A stretch of 64,000 nucleotides of DNA from DASWZN01 sp963841635 (GTDB lineage Bacteria; Acidobacteriota; Terriglobia; Bryobacterales; Bryobacteraceae), in assembly GCA_963841635.1 (NCBI GenBank), contig CAWJDO010000002.1, forward strand, positions 1,922,001-1,986,000, given 5' to 3'. The first letter of the stretch is position 1. Each line of letters starts with the position of its first letter. The notes beneath the pieces are model-generated. The model did no database searches, was not told the DNA's origin, and saw nothing but the letters and a program-made list of their open reading frames with translations. The position numbers and the translations under genes are program-made. This document shows positions 43,420 to 50,527 of the stretch, one piece after another.

Positions 43420-43798
43420 GAGCGGGGCAGCGCGGAACAAGCCGGTATCGGAAGCGCCCGAGACCGGCGAACTCGGCGAGATCTCGGGCCGCGCCGTGGG
43501 TGGTGCGCCGTCCCTCGATCGCCTGATCCACGAGCGCATGCGGCTGGGCATCGTGTCCGCGCTGGCAGTCAATGAGCGCCTCACGTTCAACGACCTGAAG
43601 AAACTGCTCGCCACCACCGACGGCAATCTGAGCGTTCACGCCCGGAAACTCGAAGAGGCCGGCTACATCGCATGCACTAAGTTCTTTGAAGGCCGGCTGC
43701 CCAAGACCGAGTTTCGTCTTACCGACCCGGGCCGGCAGGCGCTGGAGCGATACCTGGATCACATGGAGGCTCTCATTCGGGCCACACGGGACCGCTGA
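43412..43798 (+). CDS. Winged-helix DNA-binding protein
   Basis: 128 aa from the GTG at 43412, preceded by CAGGAGG (43401-43407). The fold reads SLDRLIHERMRLGIVSALAVNERLTFNDLKKLLATTDGNLSVHARKLEEAGYIACTKFFEGRLPKTEFRLTDPGRQALERYL, matching the MarR/ArsR-like HTH_27 type. A TTG at 43397 would give a longer form. It probably autoregulates the operon through the palindrome at 42778. Confidence 0.82.
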   Translation: MAKSGAARNKPVSEAPETGELGEISGRAVGGAPSLDRLIHERMRLGIVSALAVNERLTFNDLKKLLATTDGNLSVHARKLEEAGYIACTKFFEGRLPKTEFRLTDPGRQALERYLDHMEALIRATRDR

Positions 43799-43826
43799 CC
43801 CGCATTTTTTTTGGCGCACTGACTTT

Positions 43827-44561
43827 ATGAAGAAAAGTTATTTGCAGGAAGCCGAAGGCTCCGCGGGCCTTCACGTCGCCATCATCATGGACGGCAATGG
43901 ACGCTGGGCGGTGGCCCGGGGTCTGCCGCGTATCGCTGGACACCGCCACGGAGCGCTGGCCGTGCGGCGGGCCGTCGAAGCGGCTCCCGGGCTGGGCATC
44001 CGCACCCTGACGCTCTATGCGTTCTCCTCGGACAACTGGCGGCGCCCTCCCGAGGAAGTCTCCGCGCTGATGCGCCTTCTGCTGGAGTACCTGCGCAAGG
44101 AGATCGGCGAGTGTATCGAGAACGGCGTGCGGATAAGCCTGATCGGGCGCCGGGACCGCCTCTCCCGACCGCTTTCCGAGAGCGTGGAAGTGGCCGAACG
44201 CGCCACCGCCCACGGTCGGCAGCTCCACCTCAGAATCGCGGTCGATTACTCCGCCCGCGACGCCATCCTGCGGGCGGCGAGGAGCATTCCCGCGGGCGAT
44301 GTGGGCCGCGAGGAGTTCGGACGCCTGCTCGCGGAAGCCTGCAACGCGCCCGCCCCGTCGCCCGACGTCGACCTGCTGATCCGGACGGGGGGCGAGCAGA
44401 GGCTGAGCGACTTCCTGCTCTGGGAGGCCGCCTACGCCGAACTGCACTTCACCCACCGCATGTGGCCGGACTTCCAGGCCGCGGATCTGGAGGCGGCCGT
44501 ACGGGATTACCACGGACGTCAGCGTCGCTTCGGCGCGGTGCCCGAAGCGGCGGCCGTGTAG
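43827..44561 (+). CDS. uppS: Isoprenyl transferase (undecaprenyl diphosphate synthase)
   Basis: 244 aa. Family signatures: AIIMDGNGRWA (catalytic aspartate), RGLPRIAGHRHGA, TLYAFSSDNWRRP, and DLLIRTGGEQRLSDFLLWEAAYAEL. It makes the polyprenyl carrier for wall and O-antigen synthesis by cis-condensation of isopentenyl diphosphate. The start at 43827 opens into the family N-terminus. Confidence 0.93.
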   Translation: MKKSYLQEAEGSAGLHVAIIMDGNGRWAVARGLPRIAGHRHGALAVRRAVEAAPGLGIRTLTLYAFSSDNWRRPPEEVSALMRLLLEYLRKEIGECIENGVRISLIGRRDRLSRPLSESVEVAERATAHGRQLHLRIAVDYSARDAILRAARSIPAGDVGREEFGRLLAEACNAPAPSPDVDLLIRTGGEQRLSDFLLWEAAYAELHFTHRMWPDFQAADLEAAVRDYHGRQRRFGAVPEAAAV

Positions 44562-44658
44562 CTGGGCTAGCCGGTGCGCACGCTTCGGCATGCCTGTGGG
44601 GCAGGACTCCAGAGCTTCTGCCCTATCGCTTGGAGCCGCCCCAGAGTATCCTGAACTC

Positions 44659-44869
44659 GTGAGGCGCGCGTTTGCCCGTCGTTGGTTGTTCGGTGCGGTT
44701 GTGACCGGCTCCGTCATCCTGGCGATCGCCTGCCTGCTGCACGAGAGAAGCGTCGCCAGACTCCGATCCGCTGAACTGGTCACCGGCGAGAGACTGAGAG
44801 AGATCATCAACGGGCCTGCGGGTTATTATGCGAGCGCGTTCACGGGCGTCTTTTACGCTGGAAGCGATG
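44659..44869 (+). pseudogene. 5' part of a gene interrupted by the group II intron
   Basis: From GTG at 44659 the frame reads VRRAFARRWLFGAVVTGSVILAIAC (a membrane helix) then LHERSVARLRSAELVTGERLREIINGPAGYY, and meets the intron 5' end at 44870 after the first base of a codon. Joining it to sequence after about 48755 gives only a short tail (GNGPAAVAGTAP) before a stop. A longer frame from 44590 is open but has no better start. The protein is not recognised. It is intact only if the intron(s) splice. Confidence 0.45.
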
Positions 44870-45382
44870 GTGCGTCCTGAAAGACGCGTTGTTCTAGCAG
44901 GTGCAAGTCCTGTCCGGGTAAGCGCCGGAGCGCCCGGTAGCAGACTCCAGCCGGAAGGAGAGATCCGACCGAGCCAAGCGGAGTGTCGAAAGCCCTTGAA
45001 AAAGAGGGGAGCAAACCAGCGGGCCGCAACAATTCGTGAACGCAATAGCCTCGTCAAATTATCAGCCGAAAGGTGTTCGAGAGGGCCGAGCCGCTCATTT
45101 CACGGCGAAGGCAACAGACAGCATCCTGGACCGGAAGGGATGCTGGACCTCTCCGGGGTCTCAGGCGTTGGCACGTTGGGACAGAGCAACGTAGAACAGG
45201 AGAGGCCCTCCCTGGCAGCCTCGTCAGGCAAAGACCGGGCGTATAAGGCCGGATGGCTGAAGTCGCACGGAGCCAGGAGGGAGTCCGAGAGGTCCGTAGT
45301 ACCGATGAAGGCGTGCAAGACAACGCGCTGGAGGGAAGGGGCCTTGCTTTGATCACGCTTGCCAGGAGGTAAGTGCGAGGGC

Positions 45383-46960
45383 ATGCCGGAGACGGCCAAC
45401 ACCCCCGATGAAAAAGTACGAGAACTCCAACGCAAGCTATGGGTGTGTGCCAAGCGGAGTAAGACACGACGGTTCCACGCGCTGTACGACCGGATCTACA
45501 GGAGTGACGTTCTGCGGGAAGCGTGGAGGCGGGTGCGCAGCAAGCGTGGCGCGGCGGGGGTCGATGCCGAGACGATCCAGGCCATCGAACAACGAGGCGT
45601 GGAAGTGTTTCTGGCGGAGATCGAAGCGGCGCTGCGGGCAGGTCGATATCGCCCTTCCCCGGTGAAGCGGCGATACATTCCGAAGGCAGATGGGAAGCAG
45701 CGGCCGTTGGGAATACCGACGGTGCGGGATCGAGTGGTGCAGATGGCGGCGAAGCTGGTGATCGAACCGATCTTTGAAGCGGATTTCCAGCCGTGCAGTT
45801 ACGGATTCCGTCCGAAGAAGAGTGCGACCCAGGCCTTGGAAGCAATCCGCGTAGCGGGCAACCAGGGCTTGAACTTTGTCGTTGATGCGGACATTCAAGG
45901 CTACTTCGACAACATCCAGAGGGAAACCCTGATGGAGTTGGTGAAGGAGCGGATCTCGGATCGAAGGGTGCTGAAGTTGATCCGCCAATGGCTGGAAGCC
46001 GGAGTGATGGAGGACGGCACGGTGAGGGAAACGCTGGCGGGGACCCCGCAGGGCGGAGTGATCTCGCCGTTGCTGGCCAACATCTACCTGAACAAACTGG
46101 ATCGGATCTGGGCGGCGCGGTGTAGCCAGCTTGGGATACCGGTCCGGTATGCCGACGATTTCGTGGCCCTATGTGGCACGGAGTCACGGGCCAGGGAAGC
46201 GCTCCGGCGGATCGGGCTGGTGATGGACCGGCTCGGTTTGACACTGCATCCAGCGAAGACGCGGCTGGTGGACTTGAGAGGCGGTCGGGAGAGCTTCGTA
46301 TTCCTGGGATGCACGCTTCGCAAGAAGCGGAGCATCCAGCGAAACCCTCGCAAGCATTACATGCAGCGGTGGCCGAGCCCAAAGGCGACGAAGAAACTTC
46401 GGGAGCGCGTGCGAGAGTTGACCAGCAAGCAGCAAAGCGGGAAAGACGTGAAGCGGATCATCGCGGAACTGACGCCCGTGCTTCGCGGCTGGGGGAACTA
46501 TTTCCGGACGGGAAATGCCGACCGGGAGTTCAACAAGATGGACACCTTCGTGGTGCAGAGTCTGCGACGATGGCAGTATCGGCGGGGCGGGCAAAGAGCG
46601 ACGAAGCGGGCACCATTCACCGGCGATCAGCTTTACGGGATGGGCTTGCACAAGTTGATGGGCACGGTGAAGTACCCGGCGCAAGCCGCACCTAGAAGAT
46701 CATCGTTAAGCCGTGTGCGGGAAAACCGCATGCACGGTTGTGTGTCCAGCGAAGGCTGGCGTTGTTCAGCGGGGGACAGACCCACCGAGGCAAGAGTCAG
46801 AAGCCTCGTAGCTTGGATAGCAGGGAGGAAGGAAACGGAATCCCTGAAACCTATCGACGAAGCCGTCCAAGGGATGGCGGCGAGTCATCGGGCCGTAACG
46901 AAAGTGAACGCAGTGGTGGCCTCGAAAATACTAACCCAGGGGCCGAGCCCGCAACCGTAG
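45383..46960 (+). CDS. ltrA: Group II intron reverse transcriptase/maturase (outer intron)
   Basis: About 525 aa. RT blocks: GAAGVDAETIQAIEQRG, RRYIPKADGKQRPLGIPTVRDRVVQMA, SYGFRPKKSATQAL, ADIQGYFDNI, GTPQGGVISPLLANIYL, and the catalytic VRYADDFVAL. The maturase X domain follows (LRGWGNYFRTGNADREFNKMD). After GTVKYPAQAAPRRSSLSRVRENRMHG, encoded in part by domain V, the frame runs on into the second intron to 46960, so the last ~70 residues are not native. The protein aids splicing and retrohoming of its intron. An in-frame TTG exists at 45359. Confidence 0.9.
   Translation: MPETANTPDEKVRELQRKLWVCAKRSKTRRFHALYDRIYRSDVLREAWRRVRSKRGAAGVDAETIQAIEQRGVEVFLAEIEAALRAGRYRPSPVKRRYIPKADGKQRPLGIPTVRDRVVQMAAKLVIEPIFEADFQPCSYGFRPKKSATQALEAIRVAGNQGLNFVVDADIQGYFDNIQRETLMELVKERISDRRVLKLIRQWLEAGVMEDGTVRETLAGTPQGGVISPLLANIYLNKLDRIWAARCSQLGIPVRYADDFVALCGTESRAREALRRIGLVMDRLGLTLHPAKTRLVDLRGGRESFVFLGCTLRKKRSIQRNPRKHYMQRWPSPKATKKLRERVRELTSKQQSGKDVKRIIAELTPVLRGWGNYFRTGNADREFNKMDTFVVQSLRRWQYRRGGQRATKRAPFTGDQLYGMGLHKLMGTVKYPAQAAPRRSSLSRVRENRMHGCVSSEGWRCSAGDRPTEARVRSLVAWIAGRKETESLKPIDEAVQGMAASHRAVTKVNAVVASKILTQGPSPQP
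46708..46739 (+). ncRNA. Group II intron domain V (outer intron)
   Basis: AAGCCGTGTGCGGGAAAACC followed by GCATGCACGGTT folds as a two-part stem with a GAAA-type loop and the AGC triad, the catalytic hairpin of group II introns. Confidence 0.8.
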
Positions 46961-47251
46961 GGCGAAGGCAGCATGGGGCGCCGCAGACTGACCGAAGCGG
47001 CGTCGCCACTCTGGCGGGGTGAGAGCGACAGCACGATGGCAAGGACGCGCTAAGCAACTGGAGAAGCCCTCCTCGTCCCGTCGCGAAATCGGCGGAGCAG
47101 GGAAGCCGTATAACCGGAGAACCCGGGAAATCGGTGGAAGGCGAGAGGGTGGCGGAGGGACTCGTAGTAGCGGTGAAGCGGAGTAATGTCCGTGGAGCGA
47201 AGGAGTCCTGCTGATTGCAATGGCTCTGACAAGACGGAAGGCAAGGGTGAG

Positions 47252-48556
47252 ATGACAAAGGCACCCATTGGTTTGCAGGACCTGAGGAAGAGCCTATACG
47301 TCAAGGCGAAGGCTGAACCAGCCTGGCGTTTCTGGGGTTTGTACGTCCACGTCTGCAAGAGGGAGACGCTCCAGGCCGCTTACGAAAGCGCGAAGGCCAA
47401 TGACGGGGCTCCTGGCAGTGATGGAGTCACATTCGAAGCCATCGAGCAAAGCGGGGTGCAGGGTTTTCTCGGGCAGATACGGGATGAACTGGTAGCACAG
47501 ACGTATCGTCCCATGCGGGCACGGCGGAAGGAGATTCCGAAGGACGGGGGCAAGGTCCGCGTTCTTTCGATCCCCTCGATCCGTGATCGCGTGGTCCAGG
47601 GGGCACTGAAGCTCATCCTGGAGCCGATTTTCGAGGCTGATTTCCAACCAGGGTCGTATGGATACCGGCCCAAGCGGACAGCTCATCAAGCGGTGAACCG
47701 GGTAGCGGAAGCCATTGTCGGATACAAGACGCGGGTCATCGACATCGACCTGCGCGCCTACTTTGATAACGTGAAGCATTCGATTCTGTTAAGCAAAGTG
47801 GCGCGGAGGGTCCAGGATGCCCAGGTGATGCACTTGCTGAAGATGATGCTGACCGTAACCGGCAAGCAAGGCGTTCCCCAGGGCGGGGTGATTTCGCCGC
47901 TGCTCAGCAACCTGTACCTCACCGAGGTCGACCGGATGCTGGAAAGGGCGAAAGCAACCACGCGTTGCGGCAAGTACACCTACGTCGAATATGCACGTTT
48001 CGCAGACGATCTGGCGATCTTGATTGACGCCTATCGCCGTCATGACTGGCTGCTGAAGGCGGTGGAAAGGCGGCTACGGGAGGAGTTGGCCAAACTGCAG
48101 GTCGAGATCAACGAAGAGAAAAGCCGAATCGTGGACCTCGCGCAAGGGGAGACCTTTGCGTTCCTGGGCTTCGATTTCCGTCGCACTCTGAGCAACAGCG
48201 GGGTGTGGCGGCCGCAGTACACGCCGAGGCTGAAGAAGCGGACGGCGCTGCTGGAAAAGCTCAGGGAGATCTTCCGGCGGTTTACCAGCCAACCGGTGGA
48301 GCGGGTGGTCGAACTGATCAACCCGATTCTCCGGGGGTGGGTGAACTACTTCGCGGTGGGACATTCGAGCCGGTGCTTTTCGTTTGTCAAAGACTGGGTG
48401 GAAAAGAAGGTCCGGCGGCATCTGATGCGCGCCCGGCAGCGCAAGGGTTTCGGCTGGCAGCGGTGGAGTAGGCAGTGGCTCTACGGGGAACTCGGGCTGT
48501 ACAAGCAGTACCGGGTCCACCGGCCAGAGGCGCTGCTGAAAGCCAATCCGGCATGA
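47252..48556 (+). CDS. ltrA: Group II intron reverse transcriptase/maturase (second intron)
   Basis: 434 aa from ATG at 47252 (an earlier in-frame ATG at 47186 lies in intron RNA structure). RT blocks: NDGAPGSDGVTFEAIEQSG, RVLSIPSIRDRVVQGALKLILEPIFEADF, SYGYRPKRTAHQAV, DIDLRAYFDNV, GVPQGGVISPLLSNLYL, catalytic RFADDLAILID. The maturase domain reads LRGWVNYFAVGHSSRCFSFVKDWVEKKVRRHLMRARQRKGFGW. It is of a different lineage from the first maturase (FADD instead of YADD, C-terminal RKGFGW). Confidence 0.92.
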   Translation: MTKAPIGLQDLRKSLYVKAKAEPAWRFWGLYVHVCKRETLQAAYESAKANDGAPGSDGVTFEAIEQSGVQGFLGQIRDELVAQTYRPMRARRKEIPKDGGKVRVLSIPSIRDRVVQGALKLILEPIFEADFQPGSYGYRPKRTAHQAVNRVAEAIVGYKTRVIDIDLRAYFDNVKHSILLSKVARRVQDAQVMHLLKMMLTVTGKQGVPQGGVISPLLSNLYLTEVDRMLERAKATTRCGKYTYVEYARFADDLAILIDAYRRHDWLLKAVERRLREELAKLQVEINEEKSRIVDLAQGETFAFLGFDFRRTLSNSGVWRPQYTPRLKKRTALLEKLREIFRRFTSQPVERVVELINPILRGWVNYFAVGHSSRCFSFVKDWVEKKVRRHLMRARQRKGFGWQRWSRQWLYGELGLYKQYRVHRPEALLKANPA

Positions 48557-48591
48557 TAGGTCTCATAAACGTTGACGTGAAACAAGCAGGA

Positions 48592-48624
48592 AAGCCCAGT
48601 GCGGGAAATCCGCACGCTGGGTTT
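48592..48624 (+). ncRNA. Group II intron domain V (second intron)
   Basis: AAGCCCAGTGCGGGAAATCC followed by GCACGCTGGGTTT folds into the domain V stem-loop with AGC triad and GAAA-type loop. Confidence 0.8.
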
Positions 48625-48756
48625 GACGTGGCGGGAACTGGAAACCGGCTCACGGTTCGGCTAATGAGGCACTCCCAGAGGAAACGGGGAGCAATGGATA
48701 GGCCGGACCTGCGGAGCAAGCGGCGCCAGCTCCCGACCCTACTGAAAGGGGATTAC

Positions 48757-49027
48757 ATGGAAACGGGCCAGCAGCAGTAGCTGGTACCGCGCCATAATCT
48801 ACCAATGACCATTGCGATTACATTGCCATCCGCCATGGTGATCTCGGCGTCAGGGTGTTCAAAACCCGACGCGGCGAGGTTGATCTGAAACATCGAATGA
48901 GACTCAACTCCGACGAGCACGCTTGGGTGGACGTCACGAACCTGTTCCCGTCGCCGCCCTGATCTCATTCGTCGCACGCCGCCGGGGCCGTCGCCGCCAG
49001 TGCGTGCCTGACCCCGCTACACACGCA
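48757..49027. other. Non-coding stretch after the introns
   Basis: No supported gene. It begins with a possible stem CCAGC-AGCAGTA-GCTGG, which could belong to the outer intron's domain VI or to the 3' exon. A minus-strand open frame (MFQINLAASGFEHPDAEITMADGN) covers 48780-48900 but has no recognisable family and no clear start. Confidence 0.4.
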
Positions 49028-49423
49028 CTACGCCTGAGAGAGCGCGTACAGCCGCAGCTCCGGCATGGGGAAGTCCTTGGCATTGCCGGTCACTAGAGTC
49101 AAGCCGTTCGTCAACGCGACGGCCGCGATGGTCGTGTCGGGCAGCGAAAGCGTGCGATTCCGCCGACGCCACGCGCCCAGCAACTCGCCGGCCTTTCTGG
49201 CTATGTCCCAAGTGACGGGGTAGAACTTCAGGCTTCGCAGGAGGCGCTCGGTCTTGGCTTCTTCCCCCGGCCGCAGCCCGGCGTAGACCTCCGTGATGTT
49301 GATCGGGCAGCACGCCAGCTCGGCCCCATCCTGAAGCAATCCATCAAGAAGTTCGCGCCGGCCGCGCTTGCCGTTGAGTGCGTCTATGAGGATGCCCGTG
49401 TCGAGCAGGCAGGTGGCAGGCAC
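49028..49423 (-). CDS. vapC: PIN-domain toxin (VapC-like)
   Basis: 131 aa from GTG. PIN-fold acidic residues are in place: D8 (CLLDTGILID), E in NITEVYAGL (about 45), D in LSLPDTTIAA (about 94), and a last acidic site near LVTGNAKDF. Such proteins are Mg-dependent RNases held by a cognate antitoxin. Its start codon follows the antitoxin stop with no gap, a typical toxin-antitoxin layout. Confidence 0.88.
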   Translation of the reverse strand: MPATCLLDTGILIDALNGKRGRRELLDGLLQDGAELACCPINITEVYAGLRPGEEAKTERLLRSLKFYPVTWDIARKAGELLGAWRRRNRTLSLPDTTIAAVALTNGLTLVTGNAKDFPMPELRLYALSQA

Positions 49424-49702
49424 CTACCCAGCCTTCCGCTGCCGCTCGATCTTGTCGAGCCGTTCGACCGAACCCCGGCGTATTTCACGAATCCACTTGT
49501 CGCCGCCCTCGGCCAGTTCGGGATGGTCCTTATCCTTCCAGCTACCCGCCGCTTCGCCGAGCGCGTCTCGCTGCTCGCGGCGCCGCAGCTCCCGCTCCAA
49601 CAACTCGACGATGAAGCTGGCGCGCTGCCTCTGCCCTGCCAGCTTGTCGATTGCCGCCGCCAGGTGCGGAGGAATCGGAACGAGAGTCCTCGGTTTGCGC
49701 AT
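49424..49702 (-). CDS. Antitoxin partner of the PIN toxin
   Basis: 92 aa. The N-terminal PRTLVPIPPHLAAAIDKLAGQRQRASFIVELLERELRRREQ looks like a ribbon-helix-helix DNA-binding domain. The charged C-terminal part would bind the toxin. The stop codon directly abuts the toxin start. An upstream extension to 49756 is possible but lacks conservation. Confidence 0.78.
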   Translation of the reverse strand: MRKPRTLVPIPPHLAAAIDKLAGQRQRASFIVELLERELRRREQRDALGEAAGSWKDKDHPELAEGGDKWIREIRRGSVERLDKIERQRKAG

Positions 49703-49921
49703 GTGCCCTCGAGTCCAGTAAAGCACGTGTATACCCCATGCGCAACCCAATAGCAAACCTGTGTGGCAACCATACTGGTGGCTCGGGGGTAATCCTGCCG
49801 GCGAGCCAGCGGGTCACGCTTCTGAAATTGGACCTGACACTTGACCAGATTGACTGCCCGGAACGACCGGCCTCGCGCATCGGCGTGCCGCCGGTCGAAC
49901 TGGTCGAAGTGGCGCGCGAGG

Positions 49922-50254
49922 CTAACTTGCCTTCAGCATCGCCTGGCGCAAGATGTAATTGATGCGGGTCGAATAGCCTTTGCCGTACTTCTTGAGCCAG
50001 GCAACGACATCGAGGTCTAACCGGGCAGCCACTAGAACCTTTGGCGCGCGTCCGGCGCCGGCAAGTTGCGCATCGGTCAGTGCGGGAATATCGGAGTAAT
50101 CAATCTGCGAGTCGTCGCCGACCGCCTGACGCTTCCCGATTTGGCCGAGGACGGCCTTCTGCCGTTTGCTGAGCGGCCTGCTCAATATATCTTCGGCGCT
50201 CACGCTTATCAGCCGGGCGCGCCGAGATGATGCGGACGGTTTCTTCTTCGCCAT
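49922..50254 (-). CDS. brnA: BrnA-like antitoxin
   Basis: 110 aa. The C-terminal VLVAARLDLDVVAWLKKYGKGYSTRINYILRQAML is the ribbon-helix-helix of BrnA antitoxins. The basic N-terminus is MAKKKPSASSRRARLIS. It overlaps the 3' part of the brnT-like toxin frame upstream. BrnA dimers bind the toxin and repress the operon promoter. Confidence 0.85.
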   Translation of the reverse strand: MAKKKPSASSRRARLISVSAEDILSRPLSKRQKAVLGQIGKRQAVGDDSQIDYSDIPALTDAQLAGAGRAPKVLVAARLDLDVVAWLKKYGKGYSTRINYILRQAMLKAS

Positions 50255-50460
50255 GTTCGCTCTCCGTTCGATAGACGTGGACCACCAACAGGATCGCCGT
50301 CTCAACGGCCTACGGCATGCCACCGCAGTTCGCCATCCACTATGCGGTCTTTGGTCACTAGCAGAAAAGGATCGCCGAAAACCCTCACGGCGGCTTCGAA
50401 CGAAACGCCGTGCTTCTTGCGATTGCTTCGGCTCTTGTCTTCGTCCCACTCGAACCGCAT
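50100..50460 (-). pseudogene. brnT: BrnT-like ribonuclease toxin, frameshifted
   Basis: The first part reads MRFEWDEDKSRSNRKKHGVSFEAAVRVFGDPF...ELRWHAVGR then stops at 50302. A shift there gives ETAILLVVHVYRTESEHGEEETVRIISARPADKRERRRYIE, the normal BrnT ending. After the shift the frame runs on to 50100, about 150 bp into brnA. Either the toxin is dead or there is a sequencing indel. BrnT is an RNase E/ParE-like fold RNase. Confidence 0.8.
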
Positions 50461-50461
50461 C

Positions 50462-50499
50462 GTTATACGTAATGTATAACGCGACGAACCTGAAGTCAA
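50462..50499 (-). promoter_or_regulatory. brnTA promoter and palindromic operator
   Basis: An inverted repeat GTTATAC-N5-GTATAAC (50462-50480) lies directly before the brnT start codon at 50460. On the minus strand a -35 TTGACT (50494-50499) and -10 TATACA (50473-50478) are 15 bp apart, so the palindrome overlaps the -10 box. This fits autorepression by BrnA. Confidence 0.65.
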
Positions 50500-50527
50500 T
50501 GGTATCCGGCACGCCTGAGTCAGCTCC

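Larger units (their letters stand above)
46740..48742 (+). mobile_element. Group II intron, inner or downstream (second intron); 3' end approximate
   Basis: It begins GTGTG (46740) with hairpin CCAGC-GAAG-GCTGG, immediately after the other intron's domain V. About 510 bp of structured RNA precede a distinct maturase gene (47252-48556). Its own domain V is at 48592-48624, followed by a further ~115 bp that ends CCCTACT near 48742, a plausible 3' end. The two introns differ in sequence throughout, so this is not a duplication. Confidence 0.65.
44870..48755 (+). mobile_element. Group II intron, outer (probable twintron); 3' end approximate
   Basis: The 5' end GTGCG (44870) begins a hairpin GCGTC-CTGAAA-GACGC, followed by the GTGCAAGTCC element common in bacterial group II introns and about 500 bp of structured RNA. 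It encodes a maturase (45383 onward) and has a clear domain V at 46708-46739. Directly after domain V a second intron begins (46740). The 3' end of the outer intron must then lie beyond the inner one, somewhere about 48742-48790; GATTAC at 48750-48755 is one AY-type end. Confidence 0.65.

Noticed and set aside
48753..48977. Minus-strand frame after the introns (MFQINLAASGFEHPDAEITMADGN)
   Set aside because: It could be a gene fragment cut by the intron insertion, but neither a start nor a family could be supported.
49780..49921. Possible small gene between the two toxin-antitoxin loci (reading ...LLKLDLTLDQIDCPERPASRIGVPPVELVEVA)
   Set aside because: No start with a ribosome site and no recognisable family; treated as intergenic.
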